A DNA stretch of 64,000 nt. Origin: Aquabacterium sp. NJ1. Its GTDB lineage: Bacteria; Pseudomonadota; Gammaproteobacteria; Burkholderiales; Burkholderiaceae_C. Below the pieces are notes generated by a model. That model was not told the DNA's origin. It made no database searches and worked only from the letters and a program-made list of their open reading frames with translations. Both the position numbers and the translations under genes were made by a program. This document shows positions 47,755 through 56,140 of the stretch, piece by piece. The stretch's first letter is position 1. Each line of letters starts with the position of its first letter. Location of the stretch: NCBI RefSeq assembly GCF_000768065.1, contig NZ_JRKM01000001.1:372001-436000 (forward strand), in the 5' to 3' direction.

Positions 47755-49314
47755 TCAGTGCGTGCCAGCCGCCTCCACCGCATCCTTGACGGCCTTGGTC
47801 GGATCCTCTTCGGCGGGCTCATCGGGTGCGGGCATGGAGGGCGCCGCTTCAGGCGTTGCCGCCCCGTCCGCAGCGCTGGCTGCAGAGGCGGCGTCATCCG
47901 GTGCAGCCATGTCCTCGATCTTCATCTCGATCTTGACGTCGTCCACGTTGACGTTCTGCTCCTTGTCGAGCCAGTAGGTAACCGAGCCCGGCCAGAAGAT
48001 CACCACGGCCACCAGCGCCAGTTGCATCAGCACCCAGGGAATGGCGCCCAGGTAGATGTCCTTGGACAGGATGGGCCGCTCGATGGCGCCGTTCTTGTAG
48101 ATCTGGTCGGCGATGCCACGCAGGTAGAACAGCGCAAAACCGAAGGGCGGGTGCATGAAACTGGTCTGCATGTTCACGCACAGCAGCACGCCGAACCAGA
48201 CCAGGTTGATGCCCAGCTTGTCAGCCACAGGTGCCAGCAACGGCACGATGATGAAGGCGATCTCGAAGAAATCCAGGAAAAAGGCCAGGAAGAACACGAA
48301 GAGGTTCACCACGATCAGGAAGCCCACCGCGCCGCCTGGCAGGCTGGTGAGCATGTGCTCGATCCACTTGCTGCCGTCCACGCCCTGGAACACCAGCGAG
48401 AACACACTGGAGCCCAGCAGGATGAAGATCACCATGGCAGTGACGCGCATGGTCGAGTCCATGGCCTGCCAGATCAGCTTGGGGGTCAGGCGCTTGTGCA
48501 GGGCGGCCAGCACCATGCCGCCCACGGCACCCAGTGCCCCTGCCTCGGTGGGCGTGGCCAGCCCCATGAACAGCGTGCCCAGCACCAGGAAGATCAGCAC
48601 GACCGAAGGCAGCATGCCCCACATCACGCGCTTGACCAGGGCCCAGCCTCGCTCGGTGCGAGCCTCTTCAGGCAAGGGCGGCACCCATTGCGGCTTCAGG
48701 ATCGCCACACCCAGGGTGTAGAGCAGGAAGATGCCGGTCTGCAAGATGGACGGGCCGATGGCGCCGCGGTACATGTCGCCCACGGAGCGGCCCAACTGGT
48801 CTGCCAGGATCACCAGCACCAGGGAAGGCGGAATGAGCTGCGTGATGGTGCCGGAAGCGGCGATCACACCCGTGGCATAGCGCATGTTGTAGCCGTTGCG
48901 CATCATCACGGGCAAGGAGATGACGCCCATGGCGATCACGCTGGCGGCCACCGTGCCGGTGATGGCACCCAGGATGGCGCCCACGATGATCACGGCAAAG
49001 CCCAGCCCCCCCGGCTTGCTGCCGAACAACTGGCCCGTGCCTTCCAGCAGGTCTTCCGCCAGGCCACAGCGCTCCAGGATGGCGCCCATGAAGGTGAAGA
49101 AGGGGATCGACAGCAGCAGCTCGTTGGACACGATGCCAAACAAGCGCAACGGCAGGTTGGACATGAAGGCTTCAGGGAAGAAGCCTTGCGACACCGCGTA
49201 GTAGCCAAAGCCCAGCCCCAGGCCACCCAGGGTGAAAGCCACCGGAAAGCCAACCAGCATGGCCAGCACCAGCGAGCCGAACATGATCGGCGCCAGATGT
49301 TGCATCTCGATCAT
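47755..49314 (-). CDS. dctM: TRAP transporter large permease, DctM type, with C-terminal extension
   Basis: A 519-residue inner-membrane protein with about 12-13 hydrophobic segments, the ion-coupled channel subunit of the transporter. It starts MIEMQHLAPIMFGSLVLAML at 49314, overlapping the dctQ stop by ATGA. Typical blocks: LLSIPFFTFMGAILERCGLAEDLLEG and GAITGTVAASVIAMGVISLP. The membrane part ends near residue 450. The last ~70 residues are an acidic Ala/Asp/Glu/Pro-rich soluble tail that ordinary DctM proteins lack. Confidence 0.94.
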   Translation of the reverse strand: MIEMQHLAPIMFGSLVLAMLVGFPVAFTLGGLGLGFGYYAVSQGFFPEAFMSNLPLRLFGIVSNELLLSIPFFTFMGAILERCGLAEDLLEGTGQLFGSKPGGLGFAVIIVGAILGAITGTVAASVIAMGVISLPVMMRNGYNMRYATGVIAASGTITQLIPPSLVLVILADQLGRSVGDMYRGAIGPSILQTGIFLLYTLGVAILKPQWVPPLPEEARTERGWALVKRVMWGMLPSVVLIFLVLGTLFMGLATPTEAGALGAVGGMVLAALHKRLTPKLIWQAMDSTMRVTAMVIFILLGSSVFSLVFQGVDGSKWIEHMLTSLPGGAVGFLIVVNLFVFFLAFFLDFFEIAFIIVPLLAPVADKLGINLVWFGVLLCVNMQTSFMHPPFGFALFYLRGIADQIYKNGAIERPILSKDIYLGAIPWVLMQLALVAVVIFWPGSVTYWLDKEQNVNVDDVKIEMKIEDMAAPDDAASAASAADGAATPEAAPSMPAPDEPAEEDPTKAVKDAVEAAGTH

Positions 49315-49841
49315 TGCAGCGGCCTCTCGTAGTGCAGATCGAGGTTGGACGTACCGCGCAAGAATCCGATGCGTTTGAACAGTTCCGCCAGCCCTTGCAG
49401 GCCGACCAGCCCGAAGCCCAGCGGGATCGCCAGCTTGATCGGCCAGCGGATCAGGCCGCCGGCACTGGGCGAGGTTTCGTGCTCGGCATAGGCCTCCAGC
49501 ACGAACGGCCAAGCCATGTGCACAACGATGGCGCACATGGGCAACAGCACCAACGCAATGCCCAGCAGGTCGATCCAGGCCTTGGTGCGTGGTTTGAGCC
49601 CGCCGTAGACCACATCCACACGCACGTGCTCGTTGAGACGAAGCAGCATGGGTGCCCCGGCAAACACCGCCATGCCAAAGAGGTACCACTGCACCTCCAG
49701 CCAGGCGTTGGAGCCGATGCTGAAGGCATAGCGCAGCGAGGCGTTGCCCGCACTGATCAGGCAGGCGGCCAGCAAGGCCCAGGATGCGAACACGCCGCAC
49801 CAGCGCGACACCGCATCCATCAAGCGGATGTAGCTTTGCAT
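49311..49841 (-). CDS. dctQ: TRAP transporter small permease, DctQ type
   Basis: A 176-residue protein with four membrane helices, partner of DctM. Typical motif: NASLRYAFSIGSNAWLEVQWYLFGMAVFAGAPMLLRLNEHVRVDVVYG. I choose the ATG at 49841 (MQSYIRLMDAVSRW). It is co-translated with dctM. The pair is convergent with dctP, and no other binding-protein gene is in the window, so dctP is the probable partner. Confidence 0.92.
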   Translation of the reverse strand: MQSYIRLMDAVSRWCGVFASWALLAACLISAGNASLRYAFSIGSNAWLEVQWYLFGMAVFAGAPMLLRLNEHVRVDVVYGGLKPRTKAWIDLLGIALVLLPMCAIVVHMAWPFVLEAYAEHETSPSAGGLIRWPIKLAIPLGFGLVGLQGLAELFKRIGFLRGTSNLDLHYERPLQ

Positions 49842-49851
49842 CGAAGCGCCC

Positions 49852-50205
49852 TTATTCGCCGAGGGCCACGGCCTGCATGTACAGCCTGGTCGAACGCGCA
49901 CCACTGCGGCAGAACATCAGCAGCGGGCGTGGCAGGCTCTTGAGCAAGGCCGCGCACTGGGCGATCTCTTCAGGCGACTGGTAGCCGCCCTGCACCGGCA
50001 AGTGGGCATAAGCCAGGCCTGCGGCCTTGGCCGCAGCCTCGATGGCGGCGCTGGTGGGCTGATCGGGGCCACCTTCCATGTCGGGGCGGTTGTTGATCAC
50101 GGCCTTGAACCCTGCTTCAGCGGCAGAAGCCATGGCTTCGGGCGTCAGTTGGGGGGCAGCGTAAACATCTTCAGCAATGGGCTGCAGCGACACGGAATTG
50201 CTCAT
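49852..50205 (-). CDS. DUF442 (TIGR01244) phosphatase/sulfurtransferase-like protein
   Basis: A 117-residue protein with the cysteine-phosphatase-like fold. The active-site loop CRSGARS has the CX5R signature, and the N-terminal ISEDVYAAPQLTPEAM-type segment matches the family, which is named after beta-lactamase-hydrolase N-terminal domains and is often linked to sulfide metabolism. No related genes are adjacent. It stops 10 bases before the dctQ start and may be co-transcribed with it. Confidence 0.85.
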   Translation of the reverse strand: MSNSVSLQPIAEDVYAAPQLTPEAMASAAEAGFKAVINNRPDMEGGPDQPTSAAIEAAAKAAGLAYAHLPVQGGYQSPEEIAQCAALLKSLPRPLLMFCRSGARSTRLYMQAVALGE

Positions 50206-50262
50206 GGTGGACCCTGTTTGATGGATGGGGAAGTATCACGCAAACAACGTGATGAACCGAGA

Positions 50263-50709
50263 TCAACCGGCCAGCGCGGCCTTCACGGCGGCCGAGACCA
50301 GGCCCATGTCCGCCTGACCAGCCAAGCGCTGCTTGACGGCGCCCATGACCTTGCCCATGTCACCAGGGCCGGATGCACCCAGTTCGGCCACGATGGCCTT
50401 GACGGCCGCGGTGACCTCATCGGCGCTCAAACGCTTGGGCAGGTAGGCCTCCAGCACCACGATCTCGGACTTTTCCTTGTCAGCCAGGTCCTGGCGGCCA
50501 CCGGCTTCGTACTGCTGCGCCGCGTCCTTGCGCTGCTTGATCAGCTTGTCGACGATGGCCACGATCAGGGTGTCGTCCAGCTCCACGCGCTCATCGACTT
50601 CCTTTTGCTTCATCGCGGCCAGCAGCATGCGGATGGTGCCCAGGCGCTCGGCTTCCTTGGCGCGCATGGCGTTCTTCATGTCTTCGGTGATGCGTTCTTT
50701 GAGGCTCAT
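50263..50709 (-). CDS. yqeY: YqeY/GatB-like protein
   Basis: A 148-residue protein of the GatB/YqeY family: MSLKERITEDMKNAMRAKEAERLGTIRMLLAAMKQKEVDERVELDD near the N-terminus, and a C-terminal domain related to the tRNA-binding tail of GatB (GPGDMGKVMGAVKQRLAGQADMGLVSAAVKAAL). Its role is not well defined, perhaps in tRNA-linked metabolism. It is the conserved neighbour of rpsU, separated here by a terminator-like hairpin. Confidence 0.94.
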   Translation of the reverse strand: MSLKERITEDMKNAMRAKEAERLGTIRMLLAAMKQKEVDERVELDDTLIVAIVDKLIKQRKDAAQQYEAGGRQDLADKEKSEIVVLEAYLPKRLSADEVTAAVKAIVAELGASGPGDMGKVMGAVKQRLAGQADMGLVSAAVKAALAG

Positions 50710-50746
50710 GGTGTCAGCTCGGTCAAAAAGGTGTCAGGAAAAAGCA

Positions 50747-50778
50747 AAAGCCCGCATGGGCGTCCCCGCGCGGGCTTT
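50747..50778 (-). terminator. Terminator between rpsU and yqeY
   Basis: On the minus strand AAAGCCCGC, a 14-base loop and GCGGGCTTTTGCTTTTT form a 9-bp stem with a T-rich tail. It probably lets rpsU be expressed more strongly than yqeY. Confidence 0.75.
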
Positions 50779-50838
50779 GGTGCCGACCCGGCTACAGCGC
50801 GATCAGCGCATGGTGCGGGTGAGACAGCAAGAAGCGAA

Positions 50839-51051
50839 TCAGTACAGCTTCTTGGGCAGCTGCATGCTGCGCACGCGCTTGTAGTGGCGCTTGACGGCGG
50901 CAGCCTTCTTGCGCTTGCGTTCAGCGGTGGGCTTTTCGTAGAACTCGCGAGCGCGCAGTTCGGTCAGCAGGCCCAGCTTTTCAATGGTGCGCTTGAAGCG
51001 GCGCAGGGCCACGTCGAACGGCTCGTTTTCCTTGACACGGATGGTCGTCAT
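50839..51051 (-). CDS. rpsU: 30S ribosomal protein S21
   Basis: A 70-residue ribosomal protein starting [25 protein letters not shown], with the basic [20 protein letters not shown] tail. The ATG at 51051 is the family start; the frame to 51102 lacks support. It precedes yqeY, and a long leader lies upstream. Confidence 0.97.
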
Positions 51052-51339
51052 TACAGATTCGCTTTCAGATTGAATGCATTCACAGGGCTGCCGCATGGCC
51101 ACCGGTTGATTGCTTCAAGTTTGCTGCACAAAACCCGCAAGGGGTCTGCTCGTAGCCACCAGGGTCTGGGCCCGCTCCCGTGTTCCACGTCCGGAATTCG
51201 CGGACGAAAACGGGTTGACCGGTCTCGGTGTGCACGGCGCTGCTCAAAACGCTCGCTGGCTGAAACCCGAAAGTTTCACCACCGGTGGACTTCTTTGCAA
51301 ACACGCAACGAAGCCCCACCAACAAAGCCTGAGATTCTA
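51052..51339 (-). other. Long leader and upstream region of rpsU
   Basis: No convincing gene lies in the ~385 bases before folK. On the minus strand TAGAAT (51339-51334) could be the rpsU -10 box, with a poor -35. A transcript from there would have a leader of about 275 bases containing several short hairpins: CGTCCG/CGGACG (51188-51206), TGAAAC/GTTTCA (51261-51278) and the palindrome CCACCGGTGG (51279-51288). An open frame at 51080-51370 overlaps this leader and looks non-coding. The function, if any, is unknown. Confidence 0.4.
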
Positions 51340-51437
51340 CCCCGGTTTTGATCAATATTCCAGTGCGCAAGCCATTTTGGCTGGAAATCTGCCCGAATCG
51401 GCGCTAATCCGCCAGGGTCAGACAGGTTTAGGCGCGC

Positions 51438-51998
51438 TCAAACAGCCCAATCGGGCGATGCCAGCCGCTCGATGCCCTGGCTTTGGGCCAGTTTTTGACG
51501 CGTGGCGGCATCCGGCAGCGTCGGGCCTGCGGGATCACCCAGGCTGGCCAGGACCTCGGCCAAAGGCTCCAGCACGAAGGCACGCGCCATCATGCGCGGG
51601 TGCGGCAAGACCAGTAAAGGGCCCTGGCAGTGACAGGCACCGTAGTCCAGCAAGTCCAGATCGAGCGTGCGGGGGGCGTTCTGATAAGGGCGCTCCCGGT
51701 CGTGGGCCAGTTCCAGCGCCTGCAAGGCACGCAACAGCTCGCGTGGCCCCAGGCAAGACTGCAGCGCCACCACGGCGTTGAGGTAATCCGGGCCGGAGGA
51801 TTCAACCGGGCGGGTGCGGTACAGCGAGGACACCGCCTCGACTCGGGTACCCGGCAAGCCCTGCAGGCCTGCCACGGCGGCGCGAAGGCGCACCTGCACA
51901 TCGCCCAGATTGCCCCCCAGGCCGATGAAGACGCGCTGCCTGGGCACCGCCGACAAGGCCGGCACAAGCGACGGCAACGCAGGCTGGCTCGGGCCCAT
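51438..51998 (-). CDS. folK: FolK, 6-hydroxymethyl-dihydropterin pyrophosphokinase
   Basis: A 186-residue enzyme of folate synthesis. Signatures: FIGLGGNLGD near the N-terminus, YRTRPVESSGPDYLNAVVAL, and RTLDLDLLDYG with HPRMMARAFVLEPLAE. The ATG at 51998 is two bases after the pcnB stop; a TTG at 52004 is an alternative. The pcnB-folK pair is a conserved operon. Confidence 0.96.
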   Translation of the reverse strand: MGPSQPALPSLVPALSAVPRQRVFIGLGGNLGDVQVRLRAAVAGLQGLPGTRVEAVSSLYRTRPVESSGPDYLNAVVALQSCLGPRELLRALQALELAHDRERPYQNAPRTLDLDLLDYGACHCQGPLLVLPHPRMMARAFVLEPLAEVLASLGDPAGPTLPDAATRQKLAQSQGIERLASPDWAV

Positions 51999-52000
51999 GC

Positions 52001-53557
52001 TCAATCCGAGTCCCCACCCGTCGGGGCCGAGGCGCCACCACCCTCACCTGCCGGCTTGCGGCGGCGACGGCGGCGTTTCTTGGCAGGGGCGTCACCGGCG
52101 CCCGCAGGCTCGTTGTCGCCCGAGGCCACACGGGCCTGGCGCTTGGCCGTGTCCTGCTGACGGGCCACGTCCATGAGGTCGCGGCGTTCGTTGTTGTCAG
52201 CCAGGGAGAAGTCTTCCCACCACTTGGCCAGCTCGGGGTCGGCCTCGCCTGCGGCGGCACGCAGACGCAGGAAGTCGAAACCAGCACGGAAGCGCGGCTG
52301 CTCGACCAGGGTCAGCGGGCCATTGCCGGAGCGGCGGTCAAAGCGCGGCTGCATGGTCCAGATCTCGCGCATGTCGGCGGCCAGCTTGCCTCGGCCAGAG
52401 ATGTCGCCGATGCGGGCGTCGAACACGGCGTCCGTGGCCGATTGCAGCGCGGGGAACGGCGGCTCGCCCTGCGCCTGGTTGCGCTTCCAGTGCTCCAGCA
52501 CGTCGTGCCACAACAGGCAAGCCAGCAGGAAGCTGGGCGCCACGGGCTTGCCTTCAGACACGCGGCGATCCGTGTCGGCCAGGGCCAGTTGCACGAACTG
52601 GTCGCGCCCCGGGTGGCGACGCGCCTCGTCGAACACGGCATCCAGGATCGGGAACACGCCGCGATCCAGGCCTTGCTTGCGCAATTGCTCCAGCGATGCG
52701 CTGGCGTGGCCGGTCTGCAGCAGCTTGATCATCTCGTCAAACAGGCGCGACTGCGGCACGTTGGCCAGCAACTCGGCCATGTTCTGCAGCGGCTCGCGCG
52801 TCTTGGGCTCGATCTCGAAACCCAGCTTGGCCGCGAAACGCACCACACGGATGATGCGCACCGGGTCTTCGCGATAGCGGGTCTCCGGGTCACCGATCAT
52901 GCGCAAGACGCGCTTCTTGGCGTCCTTGATGCCACCATGGTAGTCCACCACCACGCCGGTGTGCGGGTCGTAGTACATGGCGTTGACGGTGAAGTCGCGG
53001 CGGGCGGCATCCTGGTCCTGCGGACCCCAGACGTTATCGCGCAGCACGCGGCCACTGGCATCCACCACGTGGGTCTTGTCGGCCAGCTCCTTGCGGGAGG
53101 TCTTTTCATTGCCCGCCACCTGCTCGGCCGCGTCGGCGTCCAGGTAGGCGCGGAAGGTCGAAACCTCGATCACCTCGTGCTCGCGGCCTCGGCCGTACAC
53201 CACGTGGACGATGCGGAAGCGCCGACCAATGATGAAGGCGCGGCGGAACAGGCCCTTGACCTGCTCGGGCGTGGCGTTGGTGGCCACGTCGAAGTCCTTG
53301 GGGCGATGCCCGAGGATCAGGTCACGGACGGCGCCGCCCACGATGTAGGCCTCGTAACCGGCATCCTGCAAGGTCTCCACCACCTTGCGGGCACGGTCGT
53401 CCACCAGGGACAGGTCGATGCCGTGCTCGCTGGCGGGTACCTCCACGCGCTTGCCGGTCGGGATACGCGGCGCTTTGGCCGAACGCCCGCCTGCGGTGCT
53501 CGTGCGCTTTTTGGCCGGGGTCTTGCCCAGGATCTTGTCTATCAGGCTTTTGATCAT
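52001..53557 (-). CDS. pcnB: PcnB, poly(A) polymerase I
   Basis: A 518-residue nucleotidyltransferase that adds A-tails to RNA for turnover. The catalytic block is YIVGGAVRDLILGHRPKDFDVATNATPEQVK, with the RFRIVHVVYGRGREHEVIEVSTFR segment. The first ~45 residues and the C-terminal ~50 residues (KKRRRRRRKPAGEG) are basic, as is common for RNA-binding tails. The ATG overlaps the stop of the upstream HAD gene by four bases. folK follows. Confidence 0.96.
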   Translation of the reverse strand: MIKSLIDKILGKTPAKKRTSTAGGRSAKAPRIPTGKRVEVPASEHGIDLSLVDDRARKVVETLQDAGYEAYIVGGAVRDLILGHRPKDFDVATNATPEQVKGLFRRAFIIGRRFRIVHVVYGRGREHEVIEVSTFRAYLDADAAEQVAGNEKTSRKELADKTHVVDASGRVLRDNVWGPQDQDAARRDFTVNAMYYDPHTGVVVDYHGGIKDAKKRVLRMIGDPETRYREDPVRIIRVVRFAAKLGFEIEPKTREPLQNMAELLANVPQSRLFDEMIKLLQTGHASASLEQLRKQGLDRGVFPILDAVFDEARRHPGRDQFVQLALADTDRRVSEGKPVAPSFLLACLLWHDVLEHWKRNQAQGEPPFPALQSATDAVFDARIGDISGRGKLAADMREIWTMQPRFDRRSGNGPLTLVEQPRFRAGFDFLRLRAAAGEADPELAKWWEDFSLADNNERRDLMDVARQQDTAKRQARVASGDNEPAGAGDAPAKKRRRRRRKPAGEGGGASAPTGGDSD

Positions 53558-54222
53558 GCAAACAGTCGAAGAATGCGCCAGCCACGCTCTTGGGCGACGG
53601 CTTCCAGCGCAGGGCTGGGATTGGTGGCCACCGGGTCGTTGGCGCGCTCCAGCAGGGGCAGGTCGTTAGGGGAGTCACTGTAGAAGCTGACGCGATCGAA
53701 ATCGCCCAGCTGCCGTCCCCGATCGGCCAGCCATTGTTCCACACGTGTGATTTTGCCCTCTCGGAAGGAGGGCACGCCGTCAATGTCACCCGTGACACGC
53801 CCCTGGGCATCCCTGGCCAGCCGGACGGCCAGCAACTCGGGCACCTTGAAGGCATCGGCGATGGGGCGGGTGACGAACTCGTTGGTGGCCGTGACGATGG
53901 CGATCAGGTCGCCCTGCGCACGATGCTGCTCCACCAGCTCGATGGCTTGCGGCTGCATGGCCGGCAGGATCACGTCATCCATGAAAGCCTGCTGCAGTGC
54001 CAGCTGGCCTGCGGGATCGAGCTGCCGCCAGATGCTGGTGGTGAACTGGATGTACTCGCCCAGCACCAGGGTGCCATCGCAATACTGCTGGTAGAAACCG
54101 TCGTTGCGCCGACGGTACTCGACCGCATCAGCCAGGCCCTGGCGAATCAGGAACTCGCCGAACTCGTGGTCGGAGTCCAGCGGCAACAAGGTGTGGTCCA
54201 GATCAAACAGACAGAGGTTCAT
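53554..54222 (-). CDS. HAD-family phosphatase, SerB-like (IB subfamily)
   Basis: A 222-residue hydrolase. Motif I is FDLDHTLLPLDSD with the catalytic Asp pair, motif II is IVTATNEFVTRPIA, and motif IV is FYSDSPNDLPLLERA. Such proteins act on phosphoserine, histidinol phosphate or similar compounds; the substrate cannot be chosen from sequence. Stop and start codons overlap with pcnB below and hda above by four bases each, so all three are translationally coupled. Confidence 0.88.
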   Translation of the reverse strand: MNLCLFDLDHTLLPLDSDHEFGEFLIRQGLADAVEYRRRNDGFYQQYCDGTLVLGEYIQFTTSIWRQLDPAGQLALQQAFMDDVILPAMQPQAIELVEQHRAQGDLIAIVTATNEFVTRPIADAFKVPELLAVRLARDAQGRVTGDIDGVPSFREGKITRVEQWLADRGRQLGDFDRVSFYSDSPNDLPLLERANDPVATNPSPALEAVAQERGWRILRLFA

Positions 54223-54947
54223 GCGGTCTCCAGGGCCAGCATTTGTTTCAACAGGGGCACGGTGACCTCGCGGTGTTCCGCCAGGGCGAAGCGGTCCAGC
54301 CGGTCCAGCAGGCCCATCAGGAAGCCCAGATCACGGCTGTAGCGGGTCAGCAGGTAGCTCACCACACCCTCACCCAACGCGATACCTCGGCGTGAGGCTT
54401 CGTGCTGCAAGGCGGCGCGCAGGCCGGCTTCGTCCAGCGAGGCCAAGGCAAAAGTCAGGCCCCAGCCCAGGCGGGTGCGCAGGTCATCGCGCACGGGCAG
54501 ATCCACCGCAGGCACGGCACCGGCGGCCAGGATCAACAAAGGGCCGCTGCCTCGCTCTTCAAGCTGCCCGCTGGCTTGTGCTGCCAGCGAGCTGGCGGAT
54601 TCGATGAACAGGTTGAAGGCCAGATGCTGGTGGTCCTCACCCAGGCTGTCGCATTCGTCGATCACGGCCAGCGTGGGCATCATCGGATCTTCGGCATCCC
54701 ACATCTGGCAGGTCTGTGCATTGAGCCAGATGGCGCCAAAGCCCATGGCCAAGGCGCGCTCGACCATCGCGCGCAAGAGATGTGTCTTGCCTGCACCGGC
54801 AGCGCCCCAGATGTAGGCGGGCGACAGCGCGCCCTCGACATGCGGCCAAGCGCGCAGCCAGTTCAGCAGGGGCTCGTTGCCACCGACGATGAAGTCATCC
54901 AGGCCCTGCATGACAGCCGGCCCCAGGTCCAGCGGGATCTGGCGCAT
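54219..54947 (-). CDS. hda: Hda, DnaA-related replication regulator
   Basis: A 242-residue AAA+ protein of the DnaA family lacking the DnaA DNA-binding domain. It has the N-terminal clamp-binding-like sequence QIPLDLGP, Walker A WGAAGAGKTHLL and Walker B VIDECDSL. Hda with the beta clamp stimulates ATP hydrolysis on DnaA, limiting initiation. Its start at 54947 (MRQIPLDLGP) is the family one; the frame runs further upstream into the permease gene, without support. It is coupled to the HAD gene by an ATGA overlap. Confidence 0.9.
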   Translation of the reverse strand: MRQIPLDLGPAVMQGLDDFIVGGNEPLLNWLRAWPHVEGALSPAYIWGAAGAGKTHLLRAMVERALAMGFGAIWLNAQTCQMWDAEDPMMPTLAVIDECDSLGEDHQHLAFNLFIESASSLAAQASGQLEERGSGPLLILAAGAVPAVDLPVRDDLRTRLGWGLTFALASLDEAGLRAALQHEASRRGIALGEGVVSYLLTRYSRDLGFLMGLLDRLDRFALAEHREVTVPLLKQMLALETA

Positions 54948-55006
54948 GGGGGTGGCGCGTTGTTCCGTGCGGTCTGCCACGGCTTCCAGAGTCGTCACAT
55001 CAGCAC

Positions 55007-56089
55007 CTACTGCGCCAGAAAGAAGCGGCTGCCCTGGTAGGCATGCAATAAGCGCCGCCCCAGCAAGGTCAGGAAGGCCGCCATGGGCAAGGCAATGACC
55101 ACCCCCCAGAAACCCATCCACCGGCCAAACAGCATCAGCGCCAGGATCACACCCAAGGGGTGCAGGCCGATGCGTTCCCCCACCAGGCGAGGCGTGAGGA
55201 AGAAGCTCTCGATCACCTGGCCAAAGCCGTACACCACCGCCACGGCCAGGAGCGGCGAAGTGGCCTGCGGTGTGGCCACGCCAAATTGCAGGAGGCCAGC
55301 CAGAATGGCCAGCACCAGCCCCACCCCATAGCCCAGGTAAGGAATGCAGATGGCCAGGCCGGTGAACACGCCAATCGGCAAGGCCAGATTGAAGCCAAAC
55401 AGGCTCAGACCGACGCTGTAGTACGCCGCCAGAATCAGCATGACCAGCGCCTGGCCACGCAGGTATTGCCCCAGCAGGTCGTCGCACTCGGCCATGACTT
55501 CGTGTGCCAGGGGGCGCCACCGGGCGGGCAGCAAGGAACGGAAGTGGCCCGTCAAGGGGTACCAGTCCAGCAGCCAGTAAAAAGCCAGCATGGGCAGGAG
55601 CACCGCCAGCCCGACCAGGGTCATGATGCTGCTGCCACCAATCAGGAGGGAAGTCCAGAGTGTGCCGCTCCATTGTGTGGCATGGCTCTGAACCAGCTTG
55701 ACCAGCTCACCCTTGAGCGCGTCCACCGTGGTGGGCAGCTTGAGGCCCCATTGCGCCAGCCAGGGCGTCAGCTTGCCCCAGATGGCCGCCAGAAGGTCGG
55801 GCAATTGGTCGCGCAGCGCCGGCGCCAGCTGGGACACGATGGGCACGAGCAGCACCAGCAGCGTCCCGACCACCAGGGCCAGCAGCAGCAAGCAGGCTGA
55901 CACGGCCAGCGACCGAGGCCAGCGCCACGCCACCAGCTTGTCGACCGCCGGGTGCAGCGCATAGGCCAGGACCAGGCTGATCACGAACGGGGCCAGCACG
56001 GCCGCATGCCACCACAGCACGCCCAGCAAGGCGGCGGCAGCCAGCAGGCTCCAGATGGGTTTGAGGGGGTGATCGGTCGCTTGGGTCAT
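55007..56089 (-). CDS. AI-2E family permease (PerM-like)
   Basis: A 360-residue integral membrane protein with about eight hydrophobic segments and a helical soluble insert (residues ~95-150). Family features include LYPLTGHFRSLLPARWRP-type segment and the C-terminal FFLTPRLVGERIGLHPLGVILALMLFGRWMGFWGVVIALPMAA. Members export varied small molecules or ions, despite the name. It sits upstream of hda, where a purM-linked arrangement is common in beta-proteobacteria, but purM is not in the window. Confidence 0.9.
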   Translation of the reverse strand: MTQATDHPLKPIWSLLAAAALLGVLWWHAAVLAPFVISLVLAYALHPAVDKLVAWRWPRSLAVSACLLLLALVVGTLLVLLVPIVSQLAPALRDQLPDLLAAIWGKLTPWLAQWGLKLPTTVDALKGELVKLVQSHATQWSGTLWTSLLIGGSSIMTLVGLAVLLPMLAFYWLLDWYPLTGHFRSLLPARWRPLAHEVMAECDDLLGQYLRGQALVMLILAAYYSVGLSLFGFNLALPIGVFTGLAICIPYLGYGVGLVLAILAGLLQFGVATPQATSPLLAVAVVYGFGQVIESFFLTPRLVGERIGLHPLGVILALMLFGRWMGFWGVVIALPMAAFLTLLGRRLLHAYQGSRFFLAQ

Positions 56090-56140
56090 GAACGGGGGGA
56101 TTTTATCGACCTCCCCGTCGCCTGGACGTCACAAGGCAGA

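Noticed and set aside
47755-49800. 681-residue DctM including a long N-terminal part
   Set aside because: The upstream part is the dctQ gene read in another frame; DctM starts at 49314 with the standard N-terminus and the ATGA overlap.
51080-51370. 96-codon minus-strand frame before rpsU
   Set aside because: It overlaps the likely rpsU leader and its end overlaps the rpsU start region; the product has no domain, and no ribosome site is clear.
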